A stretch of DNA of 64,000 bases from Perca fluviatilis (taxonomy: Eukaryota > Chordata > Actinopteri > Perciformes > Percidae). The notes beneath the pieces are model-generated. The model was not told the origin of the DNA and made no database searches. It worked only from the letters and a program-made list of their open reading frames with translations. Both the position numbers and the translations under genes were made by a program. Each line of letters starts with the position of its first letter. Position 1 is the first letter of the stretch. Shown in pieces: positions 12,520-26,400 of this stretch. The stretch spans positions 10,081,840 to 10,145,839 of the forward strand of contig NC_053128.1 in assembly GCF_010015445.1 (NCBI RefSeq), given 5' to 3'.

Positions 12520-15430
12520 CATTTTTAGATTCAATAGTAGACCTAACATACTGGTATGATGGAGATTTATTTCAGAGAAAAGCCTAAGAAACAACCAGAA
12601 TGTATCAAAGTTAAGAATGTGGCATATTTTTTTAATTATTCTTATTAATTGAGAAACTGTCGGATTGATAAACTGGCCAGGAATTTCTGTTTTGAAAGCT
12701 ACCCCGATGTAGAAGGAATGGCATCTCATGTTTGACAAATCCGTATTGTCTCCTGGCGTTTCATCGTCTTAAACTACTCCCCATCTTTTCTCAGATGTGA
12801 GACAAATCAACAGGAGACTCCTAAAAGCAGCAGGCCTATAAAACACCGCCGCGATCCCACCAGGTGACGCGCTCACATGTCAGAGTCGGTGAAGCAGCTG
12901 CCACGTTTCACAATGCAAAACTGGAATCTTCGGAAGCAGTGATGAATTGATGCTCTTGAGAGACTACTCGTGTTCAAAAAAAATCTAATCTAAACAAAAC
13001 AAAAGGAATATCACATGAAATTACGGTGTGAAAAGGTGCCATGAATGTTTTATGCCAGCCAGCCACTGACATAAAGGGTATAAATATTGTATGCAAAGAG
13101 AAAAATCCCCCGTTTGAAGTGCTGAGAGCAAAGACAGTGGGAGAGAAAGGGAGGGGAAGCAGGTAATTACTAGAGGAGCTGCACTTTGACGGATTATTAT
13201 ATTAAAGCAGGAGGAGGATCAACCAAACACAGCTAACCTCTGTAACAGTGCTGGTCTCCACCTATCAGTGACAGGAACATTACAACCCGAGAAGCCACTT
13301 CCACTTGACAAACTGTAACGCGGAGCACCAAATTCCCCCCGGCTGAAAAAACAACACAAACCCGGCAGCCATGAAGGCACCAAACACGGCAAACCTCCCA
13401 CAGACAGGGCGGGTGAACAGCTCATTACGCGGCTTTTAGTTACTTTAGGTTCCCATTAACTTGCGCTTTTTGGAGTAAAACTTGTTACTAAACTTTCAGC
13501 AGTTTTAACGAAGTGCTGAACTCAGCGAGATTGCTGTTTTTGGCCCAATCAGGAGGATTCATGTTTTCCTTTGAACTTCTATTCCTTTGTTTGCAAAGCT
13601 GTGAGAAAATGTTCTTACGTTCTTATGAAAGCTACGATGGCCGCCACTTCAGAGAGAATCACTGAACCAAATCACTCGCGCCCTTTGGAAACCACCTGCT
13701 TTCATATCTTCATCTGCAAAAAGACACACCACTCTATTTTTCCGTAACTAAATTGCAAATGTCTCTTAATCAAATATTGCCGCCACGGGGAGAACATAAA
13801 CTTTCATTATTTTGGCAAAGGTTGTGATAACTTGTTTTGGTTTAGGGTGGGGAAGGGAGCAGTCATAGAGACGTGTCGCTCGACATGTCAGTTTTTACAA
13901 TTGGAAAAAAAATCCTTTTACTTTAGTGTGCAGCTAAAAGTAAAAAGCCAGGAAATCACGAAGGCTATCGCAAGGAAGATGATCGTTTTATCATTTGACG
14001 TGATTAAAAACTTAACTCAAGAAATGCTTACTAGCGTTTTCGTTCGTAGGTGCTACTTTTTTGCACTGCTCGGATGAAATCTTTGCACTAAAAAATATGA
14101 ATTAACAGAGATCAGATCAACTAACAAAAAACAGTGAGTAGTTTCAGTAAATTACCATTATGTTTAAACAAGTAGTAAATCTTCTTATTGTTTTCACCCC
14201 TGCCTGTTCATTCATGGATGCTTTTTTTCCAACTGTACTCTTTAATAATCTTTCCACTATCGCTCTGCACAGGATAATGTGATAAATGATTCACTTTCTA
14301 GCAAAGCGGGAGACATCCCTTTCTTCCCCGAAAGGACTTCACTGAGTCTTGGGCCAATAAATGCCACCACTGGGTAGAGAAATGTGGAAGTTTCCCCTTT
14401 CATGAAGTGCTGTGTGTTTGGAGCTGAGCTCCCTGCTCTTTCCTCGCCCCGGGGCAGGCTATCATCTCCGGTGACACCAGAGGGAGGGCAGACCCCGCCC
14501 CGCCTCTGCCGGGGCCTGCTGATGCAAGGGGATGAGAGGAGGCTCTGCTGCTGGCGCGGTCTCTCAGGTCCAGCTCCACTTTGATCAGCGGGCCACCGAC
14601 CTTTATGTCTCCGAAACAAGAAGCCGAGGCCTGAGAACACGCCGCTGAGCCTGTATCCCCTCCCTTCAGCCCTTGTTCCTTCCAAATATGAGAAAAGGGT
14701 TAATTGTATTTAACAATATGCTCTCTACCCCCCCACCACCACCACCACCCTCTCCTCCTTGATTAGAATTAGAATCACATCTGGCGCCATGTTCTGTCCC
14801 TCATTACTGCTGAATCTCATTACAAGCTGCTCCCGCGGGAAGGAGCGCGCCGGGTTTTTAAGCACACTTTTTCGCTTTCTTCCTACCGCTTGCTCATCTC
14901 ATGTGCCTCGCCGCTCCTTCTCTTCTGCGTTTACATTAGCGGAAGTCCTCATCTGAGAGAATGACTGAGCACCACCACCCCTCCTCCTCCCAGAGATTGG
15001 AAATTGTTTTACAGTGCCAATTAAAGTAGGTATGTTGAATTTTTTCCAGAGTATGTATTATTCAGTGTATTATTTGTTGCACTCAAAAAAGAAGAAAAAA
15101 AAAAAAAAAAAAAAAAACTCACTAAAATAGGACTAGCAGAGTAAGTTCCACTTATTGACTTGCAATAAAAACTACACCAAAGGCTGGGAAAAATATATAG
15201 TCAACATAAGGAAAACGAGGGAGCTTATTTATGGTGCTCTACAGTCCTACTGAATAATAGAAACCTCCACATATAACCACATTTTAAACTTATTTCTTTG
15301 CATCCTCAGAATTTATTTTAGATTGAGAAAATAAAGATATCTGTAAAGTTTTGAGTCCAAAAGGTTTTACCTCAGTACATTTAAATTGATTAAAGACATG
15401 GCAAAAGCAGCTTCTCTGTAGTTTCCACTC
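12520..15430. other. Gene-free interval 3' of gtf3c4
   Basis: Unique DNA, moderately CpG-containing at 13220-13440 and 14250-14680, then an A-run at 15085-15117. Open frames in the GC-richer part lack similarity. The human neighbour AK8 was looked for and not recognised. Confidence 0.5.
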
Positions 15431-15439
15431 AATAAGAGT

Positions 15440-15630
15440 TAGAACGTATAATCAAAACCTTTTTATTTGAACTTTTAAGATACCAATATAAAGTAATAAA
15501 ATACATGAACAAAGTACATGAAATAAAAAAAAATCGTAGCAGTGATGTCTGACAAAAGTGGACCCTGCGTCAGAGTGGGAAGCTCTGAAGGACGCAGGGA
15601 AAGCCCTGAGGTTCCTCCCACCGATCACCT
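15440..15630 (-). terminator. gtf3c4: gtf3c4 3' UTR and polyadenylation signal
   Basis: About 170 nt past the stop, the minus strand reads AATAAA (plus strand TTTATT, 15462-15467), a canonical polyadenylation signal. The 3' UTR is therefore probably short, ending near 15440-15450. The cleavage site is inferred. Confidence 0.6.
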
Positions 15631-15695
15631 CTAGATCATGGGCGAGTCGCAGAGCGTGCAGGGTGCCTGCAGTATCTTCCTTATCCACTCTGGAT
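15631..15695 (-). CDS. gtf3c4: gtf3c4 coding exon 5 (C-terminus, stop)
   Basis: A 65-nt coding part follows an acceptor with a T-rich tract (T12 then CTCCCCGCAG). It completes the split Asp codon and encodes PEWIRKILQAPCTLCDSPMI plus TAG at 15633-15631. C765-x2-C768 supplies the last zinc ligands. It aligns with the human ending, recalled as PDWIKRLLQSPCPFCDSPVF. The 3.1-kb intron before it carries two DNA transposons. Confidence 0.92.
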
Positions 15696-17435
15696 CTGCG
15701 GGGAGAAAAAAAAAAAAACCTGGTACCGAAGGTTTCTAAATATGAAATTTTTCTAAAGACATGTTTGAATATAGCCATAACAGAACATTTATGTAACTGC
15801 CATCTATGTTTCAGAGCCCAAAAAGCTATTATTTTTACTGACAGATGAAGCCAGCAATGTTCCATGTTCCATGTCTGAAAGAGGTTTGGAGGAGCTGGGT
15901 TGATGTTGATTCTGACAAATGCCAGAACTGCTCAGAGCTGTCAGTCTGTAGCTCAGATAGGCTGGAATGACCAGAGGACTGATCCACACCTGGGATGCAC
16001 GTAGCAGCCAGATGAAGCCAATCCTCAAACTAACTGCAGGAAGTACATTGTAGGCACTGGACCTCTTTGTTTGTTAGGCCAGTTACACACTGGCTGCGTG
16101 GCGTGAGCGTGGCGTTTCTGTTGCGTGTCAGCTGCGTGGGGGCTGCATGGATTTTACACACCAGAAACGTGTCTGATGATATGAAATGATAAAATGAAAT
16201 ACCATGTTAAACAATATACTGATTTGATTACAGCAAGGACAACGTTGGCAGTATTGACGGCAAAATAGGCTTCAGAATATTTCGTTCTGTATTGACAGGT
16301 GCAATATTAGAAAATCGATTTGTTTTTATTACATTTATATCTTAATATCAAAATTTATATCAAAACCTAGAGACTTTCAAACATCAACATGTCATTCAAT
16401 AATATGTATGTGTGTCTAAACGACATATAAAAATATTTTCCTATTCTATTTTGCCTGGAAACGCTTCCAGGCAAAATAAACGCTTCTTGCGTGTCGTGTG
16501 AAAAATAGGCGTCGGTTTTATTTCTAGCAGGTTTTATTTCATGGTGCGGCTTTAGCCTCGCCTGAGACGTGCGTGTTACGCAGGCAGTGTGTAAGCTCTA
16601 ACCTGTTACCATGGGAGCCGAAATAAAAACGGACACGCCACGCAGCCAGTGTGTAACCGGCCTTAGGCATTTTTTTAAAGCGCCAAACAAAGCAATGATC
16701 TATGGTTCTAAGTAGAGATGCACCAATTACAACTTTCTAGGCCGATTCCGATTGTTCATTGAGTTTGACCAGCCGATACCGATTTTAGCCGATTGTTTCC
16801 AACCACTTTACAGCACACACAAATATTTATTTTCTATCTTTTCGTTAATAGAAGATTTTACATAGAACATTTTTTGAACAGATAATCGATCGCTATACTA
16901 TACATTACTCCTGGTGTGGGAAATTAACACACATTTAAAGTGCAATGTTATGCAAGAACCATTTTCTTCTTTTCACATCCAATATCCAACTCAATTTTCT
17001 TTTATATATTTAGCAAACTGAACTTCTGTATGTATGAAAACAGGTAATGGCAATACAATAATATATAAATAACAAATAAAAATAAAATAAATATAGCCTT
17101 AATGCAGTATAAAGATATTTCTCAAAACACATGCATCCCCACTAACCTGGAAAGCATTTTAAACAGTAACGTTAATACAGCATGTCGGAGGAATACAGCG
17201 TCTGTTATTTTTATTTATTTTTTTAAAACACAGCGTCTCCTAGAGCGGCCAGTGGGGCGGCAGAGGGACCACGCCGTTTGCTAACGTTAGCTTCTTGTCT
17301 CATCTGGGGTCTGATAAACAGTAAATTCATCAAAGTCAGTGTGCCCAATGCTATTTTCCAATAAACTGCTCGGTCATATTTCACGGGACCCGCGTGAGTG
17401 CGGTTTTCATGTTCCAGTTTTTCAGCCTCAGAGGG

Positions 17436-17471
<36 letters not shown>

Positions 17472-20400
17472 CTGACTGTTCGCCTGAGATCAGTAGAGCA
17501 GACTATGAATAATTGTGTATAATTACGACTTTATGACATTTCATAAACAGCCGACTGAGCAGCAGTGCGCCGCTGCTACATGCATATAGCGGAAACCCTG
17601 CATGTGCACGTGTGGTGCTGATGTTAATCATGCGGCGCCCGAGTGAATTTGACCGGTATAAAATCGACACGTCAGACTCACCGGCAGGTCGCCGGTCATG
17701 GCCGATGACGTGAAAATCGGCCAATTCCGGTCACGGGCCGGTCAATCGGTGCATCTCTAGTTCTAAGCCTTTCAGTATGAATCATAATACTTGATTGATG
17801 TATGAATACTGCATGTTATTGCCATCAAGATGGATCTGATTGCACCCAATGTTGCACTCATATGGTGTAAATTCATTATGTGTCATGGAATGATGTGCTG
17901 CAGGACAAATGCAGAGTTAAGATGTCAGAAAACATGTGGAATATGTCTGTTAAAGTAAGTAAATTAAGGGAATCCATGCTCAAATCCAAATTCAACATAA
18001 CATTTGAGTATTGGCCAATTGAAAGATCAAACACAGTTATATGGCCTTACACAGATGATTGGACAGTGCGTTTACATGCACTTCAGTAACCTTGTTACTG
18101 TAGTGCACTATGGATGGAATCATTTAGAACACAAGGATGTATCACTATGTGTAGTGTATTGATCTTTCCTGTCATCCTGCCAGATACTTCCCCCGTCTGA
18201 AGCCTTTGTCATGCACATGCAGAAAAGCCAATTAGAAACCCGGTTACGTGTATACGTGGCAAAGAAATCGGCTTTCTCCTTCTGAAAAGTTAGTATAATG
18301 AGACAGATTTGAAATCCATGAGAATCTTTCCTTTGTGCATCTGCCCAAATGGCATGGCAACTGAATTAGGGCTGCGTACTTGTTTCAAGTACACGTTTGC
18401 TTTTGTCAAGTATAATAATGAAACTTCTCAAAATTGTTTGCATTTTACTTTTCAACTTTCTTTAAGAGTGCAACAAAACTTGAACTTTGCGACATTTGGG
18501 ACAATACGACATTTGTATAACATGGGGGGAAAAAGCCTCAACCAAAAAGGACTGAGCTTTCTGACCAATGTTTCAACTGTCGAAGGCAGCCTTCATCATA
18601 AAAACAGCAGTTCATTTCTACAACCATTCATTGACAGACTCAAAATCCAAAAATGTCAAGCGAGGATCTGAGCGGCGGAGCGGGATAAAGGCCGACGTTG
18701 AAGGTGACAGGAGGAGATGGCTGATGGAGAGTGGGACTGTGAAATGGAGGAGGAGAGAGATGGAAAGTGGCGCTTACCCTCAGGCTCTGGCAGTCTGGCA
18801 ATGGAATCCAGCAGGAGGCAACGTTTGAACGTCAGCGTCTGGCAGGCCTGGTATGACAACACACACCTGGAGGTGAGCGAGAGAAAGGCATTAGAGGGCT
18901 GGCTGGCTGGCTGGCAGGGACAGAGATACACACACACACACACACCCACCCACAAAAGTAGAGCAGGAACAGCACTGAGGTACAACTGACGGGCACACAT
19001 TTCCCTCTCAGTGCCCACCAGAGGCACCACGTTCTCGCTAGCGAGAAGGCAGGCGAAATGTCTGACAGCCGATATTTATGAGACGATGAGAGTGGTGCAT
19101 GGGTAAATATCAAAAGGTGGGAGGCTTGATTACTGCTCTGTGAAGATAAACAAACCGTCAAAGAAGACGTTTGGCATTGAGATTCAATCCATGTCCCCTC
19201 AGGCACGTTGCTGCTAAAGCTAATAAAAAAAAAAAAAAAAAAAAAACATCTTTCGTGGATTTGATTTGAACTTGTGGAGGAGAAGGATCTCTTATACCTG
19301 AGCCACATGTGGCCGTTTTCACAGATTGCTTGTCGGTGGTCTGAGAAGGGCAGCACCGCCTGACACAGGCTGCAGCGCTCCGAGAACGACTGCTTGTTCA
19401 TCTTTTTCTTGATGTGACCAATCAGGACCTGAGAAAGGAGGACACACACAAAGCCAGACGGTGTAAGGGAAGGCAATCTAACTTGTGTCATGTTTGCAGA
19501 GAAGACAGCATGAATGGGAGTTTGGTGCCAATCTCATAAAGGCTGTAACTAAAGCACTAATGTCAGAGCCGATCAGCAGCTGTCGCTGTTCAAAGTCTTA
19601 TCAAAAAGGGTTGGTGGATTTTCCCCAAATGCACAGGATCGTCACCTGATGGTGTACACTATACGTCATAAACAGGCATTCATTAGAGACAGAAATGGCG
19701 GAAATCATTTTAAAAAGAAAAATTCAACAGCTTCCTAAAGAGAAAAACACTTGTTCAGCGTTTTTATAAATGCAAGAACAATTTCAAAGACTTCAGCAGT
19801 TTGTTACTTTGGCATTTTGTTAAAAACAAAAAACAAAAAGCAACGAACTACGTAACTTTATCTGAACAGCAGCCACAGTGGCAATTATGAGATGCTGGTA
19901 AATGCTGAAGCCTACGCTATATGGCAAAAAGTATGTGGACACTCAAGTTTCTTTTTTATATTTTGGGCTAGACCCCTTAGTTCTAATTTAAGATCCCATG
20001 ATATGGGCACTTGAACTTCCTGGGATAACCATGGTGATGTCACGCTGCACTACTGGGTGTTACTAAAAAGTTACTAAAAATGGAAAAAGTCAGAAAGTTT
20101 TCAACAACCCCGACTTTCTGCTCAGCCAATCGAATCAAACTGCCCTTCTCTACGTAACTTACAGCCCACTGGGTTACACATTTGATTGAAAGGAACTAAT
20201 GAGACCATTTCATGGGACCTTTAAGGGAAATGTTAATGCTAGGGCAGCATATAATGTTCGACAACCACATACAGTTGGAATATTCTAGTGTTCCACGGAC
20301 TTTTGGCCACGTACCCACTTTAATGTGCTTTAAGTGTACTTTGGCATCGTCACCATATACCCGACACAAAGTCACTCTGATCAGGGCAAAAACCAAAAAA

Positions 20401-23400
20401 ATTGAAAGCAAAGATCACAACATTGGTGGTAAGAAGCTGAGGCGAATCGCTGAGTTTTACCTCTGAAGCTCTGTCGTTAGAGTCTCTGGCGAGGTACTCC
20501 ACCAGGCCACAGGAGGGTATGCTGGTGTTCTGGGCAATCCAGGTGTTGAGGTACACCACCCCCAGCACCTTCTTCATGTTTTCTCTCATTATGTGGGTCT
20601 CTACAGCATTGATCCAAGCCTGCACCTCCTCCATCTGCTCCTCCCGATTCTCCTTCTTTACTCCGCCCGGCTCGCCTTCCTCTTTCGCGCCATCTTCTCC
20701 GTCCTTTCCGTCCTCCTCGTCTCTCACGAACACCTTGTTCTCCGTGTGCGTGGGTTTCCAGCGGTGGTCCGTGGGAGGCGTCTGTAGTGACTGGTGGAGT
20801 ATTCGCACCAGAAAGAGCTTCAAACGCCACAAGTAGGGCGAGTCTACCTCCTGGATCTTTTGATCGAGTTCTTCCAGCAGCGACGCAGGGATGCACTTGT
20901 TTTTCAAAATTTGCCACCTGACGAGGTCGAGCAGGTCCGCCGTTTTGTACAAGTTCTGCGCGGGGGACTTGAGCAGCAGCGCCGCTGCCGTTTCCGACGT
21001 TTTCAAGGTCACAAAGTGAACCTGGTAGGTCCTGTTGACTGGATGATGGCCGCCGACCATACCTTGCGTGCTCGCGAGCGCAATGTACGCGCCGTTGCGG
21101 CTCACCGCGATCCCGTGTATCCTCCTCCCCGTTAGGTTTTCAGGTCGCAACATGTCCTCCTGATTGAAAATCAAAGTGTTCTCTGTGAATGTCGGCGTCA
21201 GCTTTTTTATCCACCCGTCTACAGAACACGTGTACACTGCGACGCCGTGTTGACTGATCGCCAGCGAGACCACGGGGAGCGAGTGCAGCCCGGCCACGTG
21301 AGAGTTGTGTACATTAAGTCCGGCCGGCGAAATCATGAGCAAACACCAAAAGACGTAGCAGCCTCGGGAGGCCACGATGAGACTGCAGCTGGATTTCTGG
21401 ATCGGGTGGATCATCGGGACACATTTGAGGTTTTCGACGGCGATCTCGTCGCACTCCTTCCAGAGGATGACGGGGTGTCGGAGGGTGAAGTAGCCCTTCA
21501 CTCCCGACAGGCTGACCGGCATGATCTTGACGGGTCCCACCTCGCTGCCGACGATCAGGCCGCTCATCCGCCGATCGGCGCTTTCATACTCCCACCACGC
21601 CAAGTCACTGGGGCGGGTCACACCAGACTCCACGATGTCATAAAACGCGACATCTGACGCACTTAAAAAGGGCAACACAAACTTCCACAAAACAAGGTCG
21701 CCGTTCTCCATTAAGACGGCGAGGAGCACCATCTCCATGTCTTTGCACGTGTTGTCCGGCTGAACCTGTTTGGTGGTGTAAACGCTCGACCACTCCATCC
21801 TCAGAGGAGTCTGCATTCGGAAGCGCCGCTGCAGCTCGTCGAAGTCCTGCAGGTTTGCCTCCGGAGGCTTGCTGTCTTTCTTGGAGTAGCCTCGCTCCTT
21901 TAGCCTCTCGCTGTACTTTTTGGTGAGATCGACTAGCATGTTCCACTCGAGACGCTTGAGGCTGTTATGAATGGTGAGTCTGTGGTCAAGCGTTAGGCAA
22001 GCGAGCAGACAGCGCCCGCTCGAGTCACAACCTAACGGAGACCAACTGGCATATTGTATTCCTTTGTGCAGTCCTATCGATGGGTTCATATCTTTGTCGG
22101 CAAGAAAAACTTGCCTTATTGTGGGGTCCGGATGCGTCGAGAACTTCTCCCTCGCTTGAGCTAGCTCTGCTGTCGGGCCCACCTTTAAAAAGACAAAAAC
22201 ACAGATGAAAGCAATATTTAAGAACAGGTCAGAAAGGTCAGGTCATTTCAGCATACATACCCACTTAAAGTGACTATACGTAACTTTTTAATTTTCTATC
22301 CGATGATCATAAAGGACCTCCAACAGCAAACAAGACCAACAGTGAAAAGAACGCTAATTTGATGTGGTTTTTACTACTGCCTCTGCCCGGGTCAGATTTT
22401 TTCCACATAGTCACAAAATGGTACGGCAGGTACACGGCCATACAGAGCACACACTCTGACTGGTCACAAATGTCGGTATAACGCAGGAAAAGCCTGTGTT
22501 ATTGTATCCAGTCGGGTAAAGGGTAGCAGGAGATTTCTTAGGCCTTATATAGGCCTAGCTGTATTTTAATTTTATTTTAGAAGTTATGGCTTTTAGTTAT
22601 GGCTGATACTGGGGCAGGACCATCACAGATAAGAAGGAAATTAAATGTTGAACAACTAAAAGCTAAAAAGGGAAAGTGAAAGATGACGGGTGAAACCCAA
22701 ATCAATCTCAGTCGGGCTTTCAACAGATGGAGATAATTATAGGATTGTAAATGATTCAAAACCGACCCCGAATTGGCCCTCGGGTATGTAAGAAGTCTAT
22801 TTTATTCATAATATAACTTCACAATGCGCGATGTGGCTGTACGTCAGTAGACAAAATTACGTCCCCTTTCCATTTAGCGTGGACGTTTTATTCCTTTGAG
22901 TCAGTGTTTGTGTTGGCCTACTATTTTCTTTTCCCTTGTCTCCCTGTAACGTTACTTGTGTAAAGCGTCCTTGGGTTTCATGAAATGTGCTATATTAATC
23001 TAATTTATTATTGCGTTGGTTGCTAAAACAAACTCTTAATGCTTTGGGTTCGTAAGACAGATGACGAGACTTCCAAGGTAAGCTAAGTTAGCGTATGAAA
23101 CACCTGAAATGCAACGATGCATCTGTAACGTATTCTCTTATTGTAAATGAATGATTTTCTGTCTGACCAAAACATTCATCGCGTCTATGTGACCTCCCGG
23201 TAACTCTAACTCAGTAATAGAATCGACAAACTGAAAGTTACATATAGCCACTTTAACATATGAAATCATGACTTGGTTACTCAAGATAATCCACAGACCT
23301 GGTTGGGAGCATTTCCACGTTGGAACTTTTTTCTTCTACCAAACTACACCCGCCAACCTTATCACCCAGCTTTGAGCACCTCAAGCCGAGTGCCATCTAG

Positions 23401-26400
23401 TCCCATCACATCGGAGAAGGCAGACATCTCTACGGCCGATATCTCCAACACTGGGCAACTCGCACCACAACAATCTAGACTGATAAATAACACTACATGT
23501 AAGAGGGAAAATATGACCTTTTGATTTTGCGGTGAACGGTGCCTTTAATAAAATGCGATAGATGCAATTCTTCAGGTTTCAGGCCCCCTGCCATGGAAAC
23601 ACAGCACACATATGGATGGGTGATGCAGCAGTTATCATCAGACAGAATGTGGCCTCTTGGCGTGCCACCGTCGACCGCCCTCTGCTCAGTAGCCCTCCTA
23701 TTTACAAGCAGTTAATCATATATATAAATGACTGCAGGAAAGCAACTTTGCCCGTCTGCCACTGGGCCTAGTGGCTTATAAAATTCCGCTCCATCCAGTA
23801 TTTAATCTGCCAAGTGGATTTTTGGAGTGGAGACGAACCTATAAACAATCATGTTCACACACACCAGAGCAGCTGCACAGAGACATTGTTTTTCAGTTTC
23901 TCTTTTTATCAACATTTGTATTCCATTGCTTTAATTATCTTTTTTTTCAGTTTAGTAAATACTAAAACAACAGAACCCTCCACTGCTGCCAAATTAATAG
24001 CACACAAGTGAATAGTAGCTTGGCTGGCTTTCTGAGGCATGTTTACACAGGTTGCTTAACAAGTAGACAAATAACACTACTCCAATAGGCTCACAGATGC
24101 CATTTTGTAATTAGATATTCTTTAAACACTTGTGTTACTTATTAACAGTGGTACTACTTAAAATGTCTTGGCACTTTTGTTGCAATCAATGTCATCCAAA
24201 AACTTTGTTATACTGTCAATCAAATTAAGGACATTACAGCTGATACAGCTTTACTTTTGTAGATAAGACAGTATTTCTTCCAGTTCAGTTTTTTCAGTTT
24301 CTCACCACTGGGAATTTGGTGCAAATCTTTTTACGTAAGGAAGTGCCAACCACTTAAAAATGTAAAAAGGGTTTGTGTCTTGAGACTGGTTACTCAGTAC
24401 TTATGATCCTGAGCTTCACTTTTCCATATTAGCTCAAGATTTAAATCCCCAGCCTCCACTAGAACCATGTTTTGCTTAATGTTACTTCACTTTGATGTTT
24501 ACTGTGTAGAAGGATGAATGTGCAGAATTTGACTCAAAAATGCCGTTTTCACATTCATTTGCAGTTTGGGGGATCGTTTCGGAATTTAACGTAGGCTCGT
24601 TCGAGATGAACTGCGCCTCGCCTGTAAAGTGGACGAGAGCAGCCGGGGGCGGTGACAAAAATCCGCTGTCAAGTCGGACAGTTTGCAGCCGATTCCAGCA
24701 GCCTTCAGGCTGAACAGGAAGTCACAAGAACACTGTGGTCCGAGTCCGATTTAATAAAGTGTCATCAGACCCGTAAATCTGCTTGTACACAGTCTCCAGT
24801 TGTTTTTATTATGACAGAGTAGCTCTCAAAATGCTCTACATGCGATCTGTTGCTGATTTTAATTAACAACAGACTGTGGATGATCCGTAATCTGAACGGC
24901 TTTAGTCTCTCAGACTACTAAATGTAACTATCAGTCACACAACATGTGGTTTATACAGAATAAGCTTTTAAATCAGACAAATAGCAGTTAAAATATAAAA
25001 AGTTTATATAAAACCTCATCATGTTGAGTCGATTCTGAACCAATCAGCTGTTGGATCAGCTGAGAGGCCGGCGTTTCCCAGCATGCCCTGGGTCCGCCTG
25101 GGTCTTGCAGTCGGTGGAAAGCAACTGCGCTGCCTGCGTCTCAGAACTGCGGCCGCCTTGATCTCGTGAGGTTACCGTTGTCCACGTGTGTATGACGTCA
25201 GAGCAAGTCGGGATCAAGTCGGACACAAATCTAACCAGCACGCATCGCGCCGATCGCCGGTGATCGAGTCTGCGCAGATCTGGCTCATCTCGAACGAGCC
25301 TAACGTGCATCCACAATCATGACTTTGTGACATCACGTCTAGTTTGGAAGCCAATCGTGGTCCAGTATGCAACTTACACAAGCCATGTGGAAACTTGAAG
25401 CCTCCAGTGCAAATAGGAGAATTAGATAACTGAACATTGATAAATGTTCAACCATCCAATTATCCTGCCACAAATATAGCTGCCACAAATTACTGTTTGA
25501 AACAGAGTATAGTTAGTAGAGGTCTTAATACATGTCTGGATGGTTCTCATTTCACATACAGACAAACCCAGACTTTTTCACTGACTGATTATGCCTCATA
25601 CGTGTTTAAGATGCTACAGTGATAAACTTGCAGTTTTTCATTTGGTGTCAACGTGACAGTTTACATATCATCAAAACCAGTGCCACTCACAGCAATCATA
25701 GATTTCACATCCCAGTAGGATACTTAAGACCTAATTAACTTAATATGGTTTAAGCTGGAGGCATTAAATGTACATCTAAAAAAAAAAAAAAAACTCAAAC
25801 AGCTGTGGGTTTTAAGGAGAAAGCCTGAGGCCAGTTCATGAAAATATGGATGAATTGTGGAACTCCCCTTTAAGTGATTTAGTCTCTGACAGCTGCAGAG
25901 GGAGGGAGTGCTATATCGGCTGTTGTTTCCTGAGATGTAGCTACACGGTCTGTATTAGTCAGTAAGTTAAGTGGTCGACCACTTACACAGGCTGAGCCAA
26001 CAGTCTCAATGTTTACTAGCCAAAGTTCTATCAACAGCCGCACGTCCTCTGCTTACGTGACAGTGCTACATGGGTCCATGCCTTTTCCCTTTATTACGGC
26101 GTAAACAGGTGAACATTGGTAGATAGTTACCCGCAGTTTTAACGCTTCGGTCGGGACCGGGATTGAGGTCCGGTGCAGCGTCAGGTCCTGCTTGTTGCTG
26201 TGGACATCGCACACCAGCTCCAGCAGCGACATGGAGCTGCTGGTGCACACAGCCAGGCGGTGATCCTGCGACCAGGCGAGCGGCTGCAGCCCGCTGACCG
26301 GAGACAGGAGCGGGACGACGGGGTCCCGCTTAACCGGCACGTCCGCCGGGCTGATGAGTAGATCATCCTCAGATTCTGGCTCGGTCTTGATGACTACATT

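Noticed and set aside
20477..22159. Several long frames overlapping gtf3c4 exon 2 in other frames
   Set aside because: Shadows of the 574-codon exon; none has family similarity and the real frame is continuous across the exon.
22180..22182. GTG as the start codon of gtf3c4
   Set aside because: It directly follows a splice acceptor and the family N-terminus continues in exon 1 with an ATG at 26445.
26053..26130. Extension of gtf3c4 exon 1 to the stop at 26053
   Set aside because: Similarity ends exactly at the GTAACT donor and joining to exon 2 restores the family sequence.
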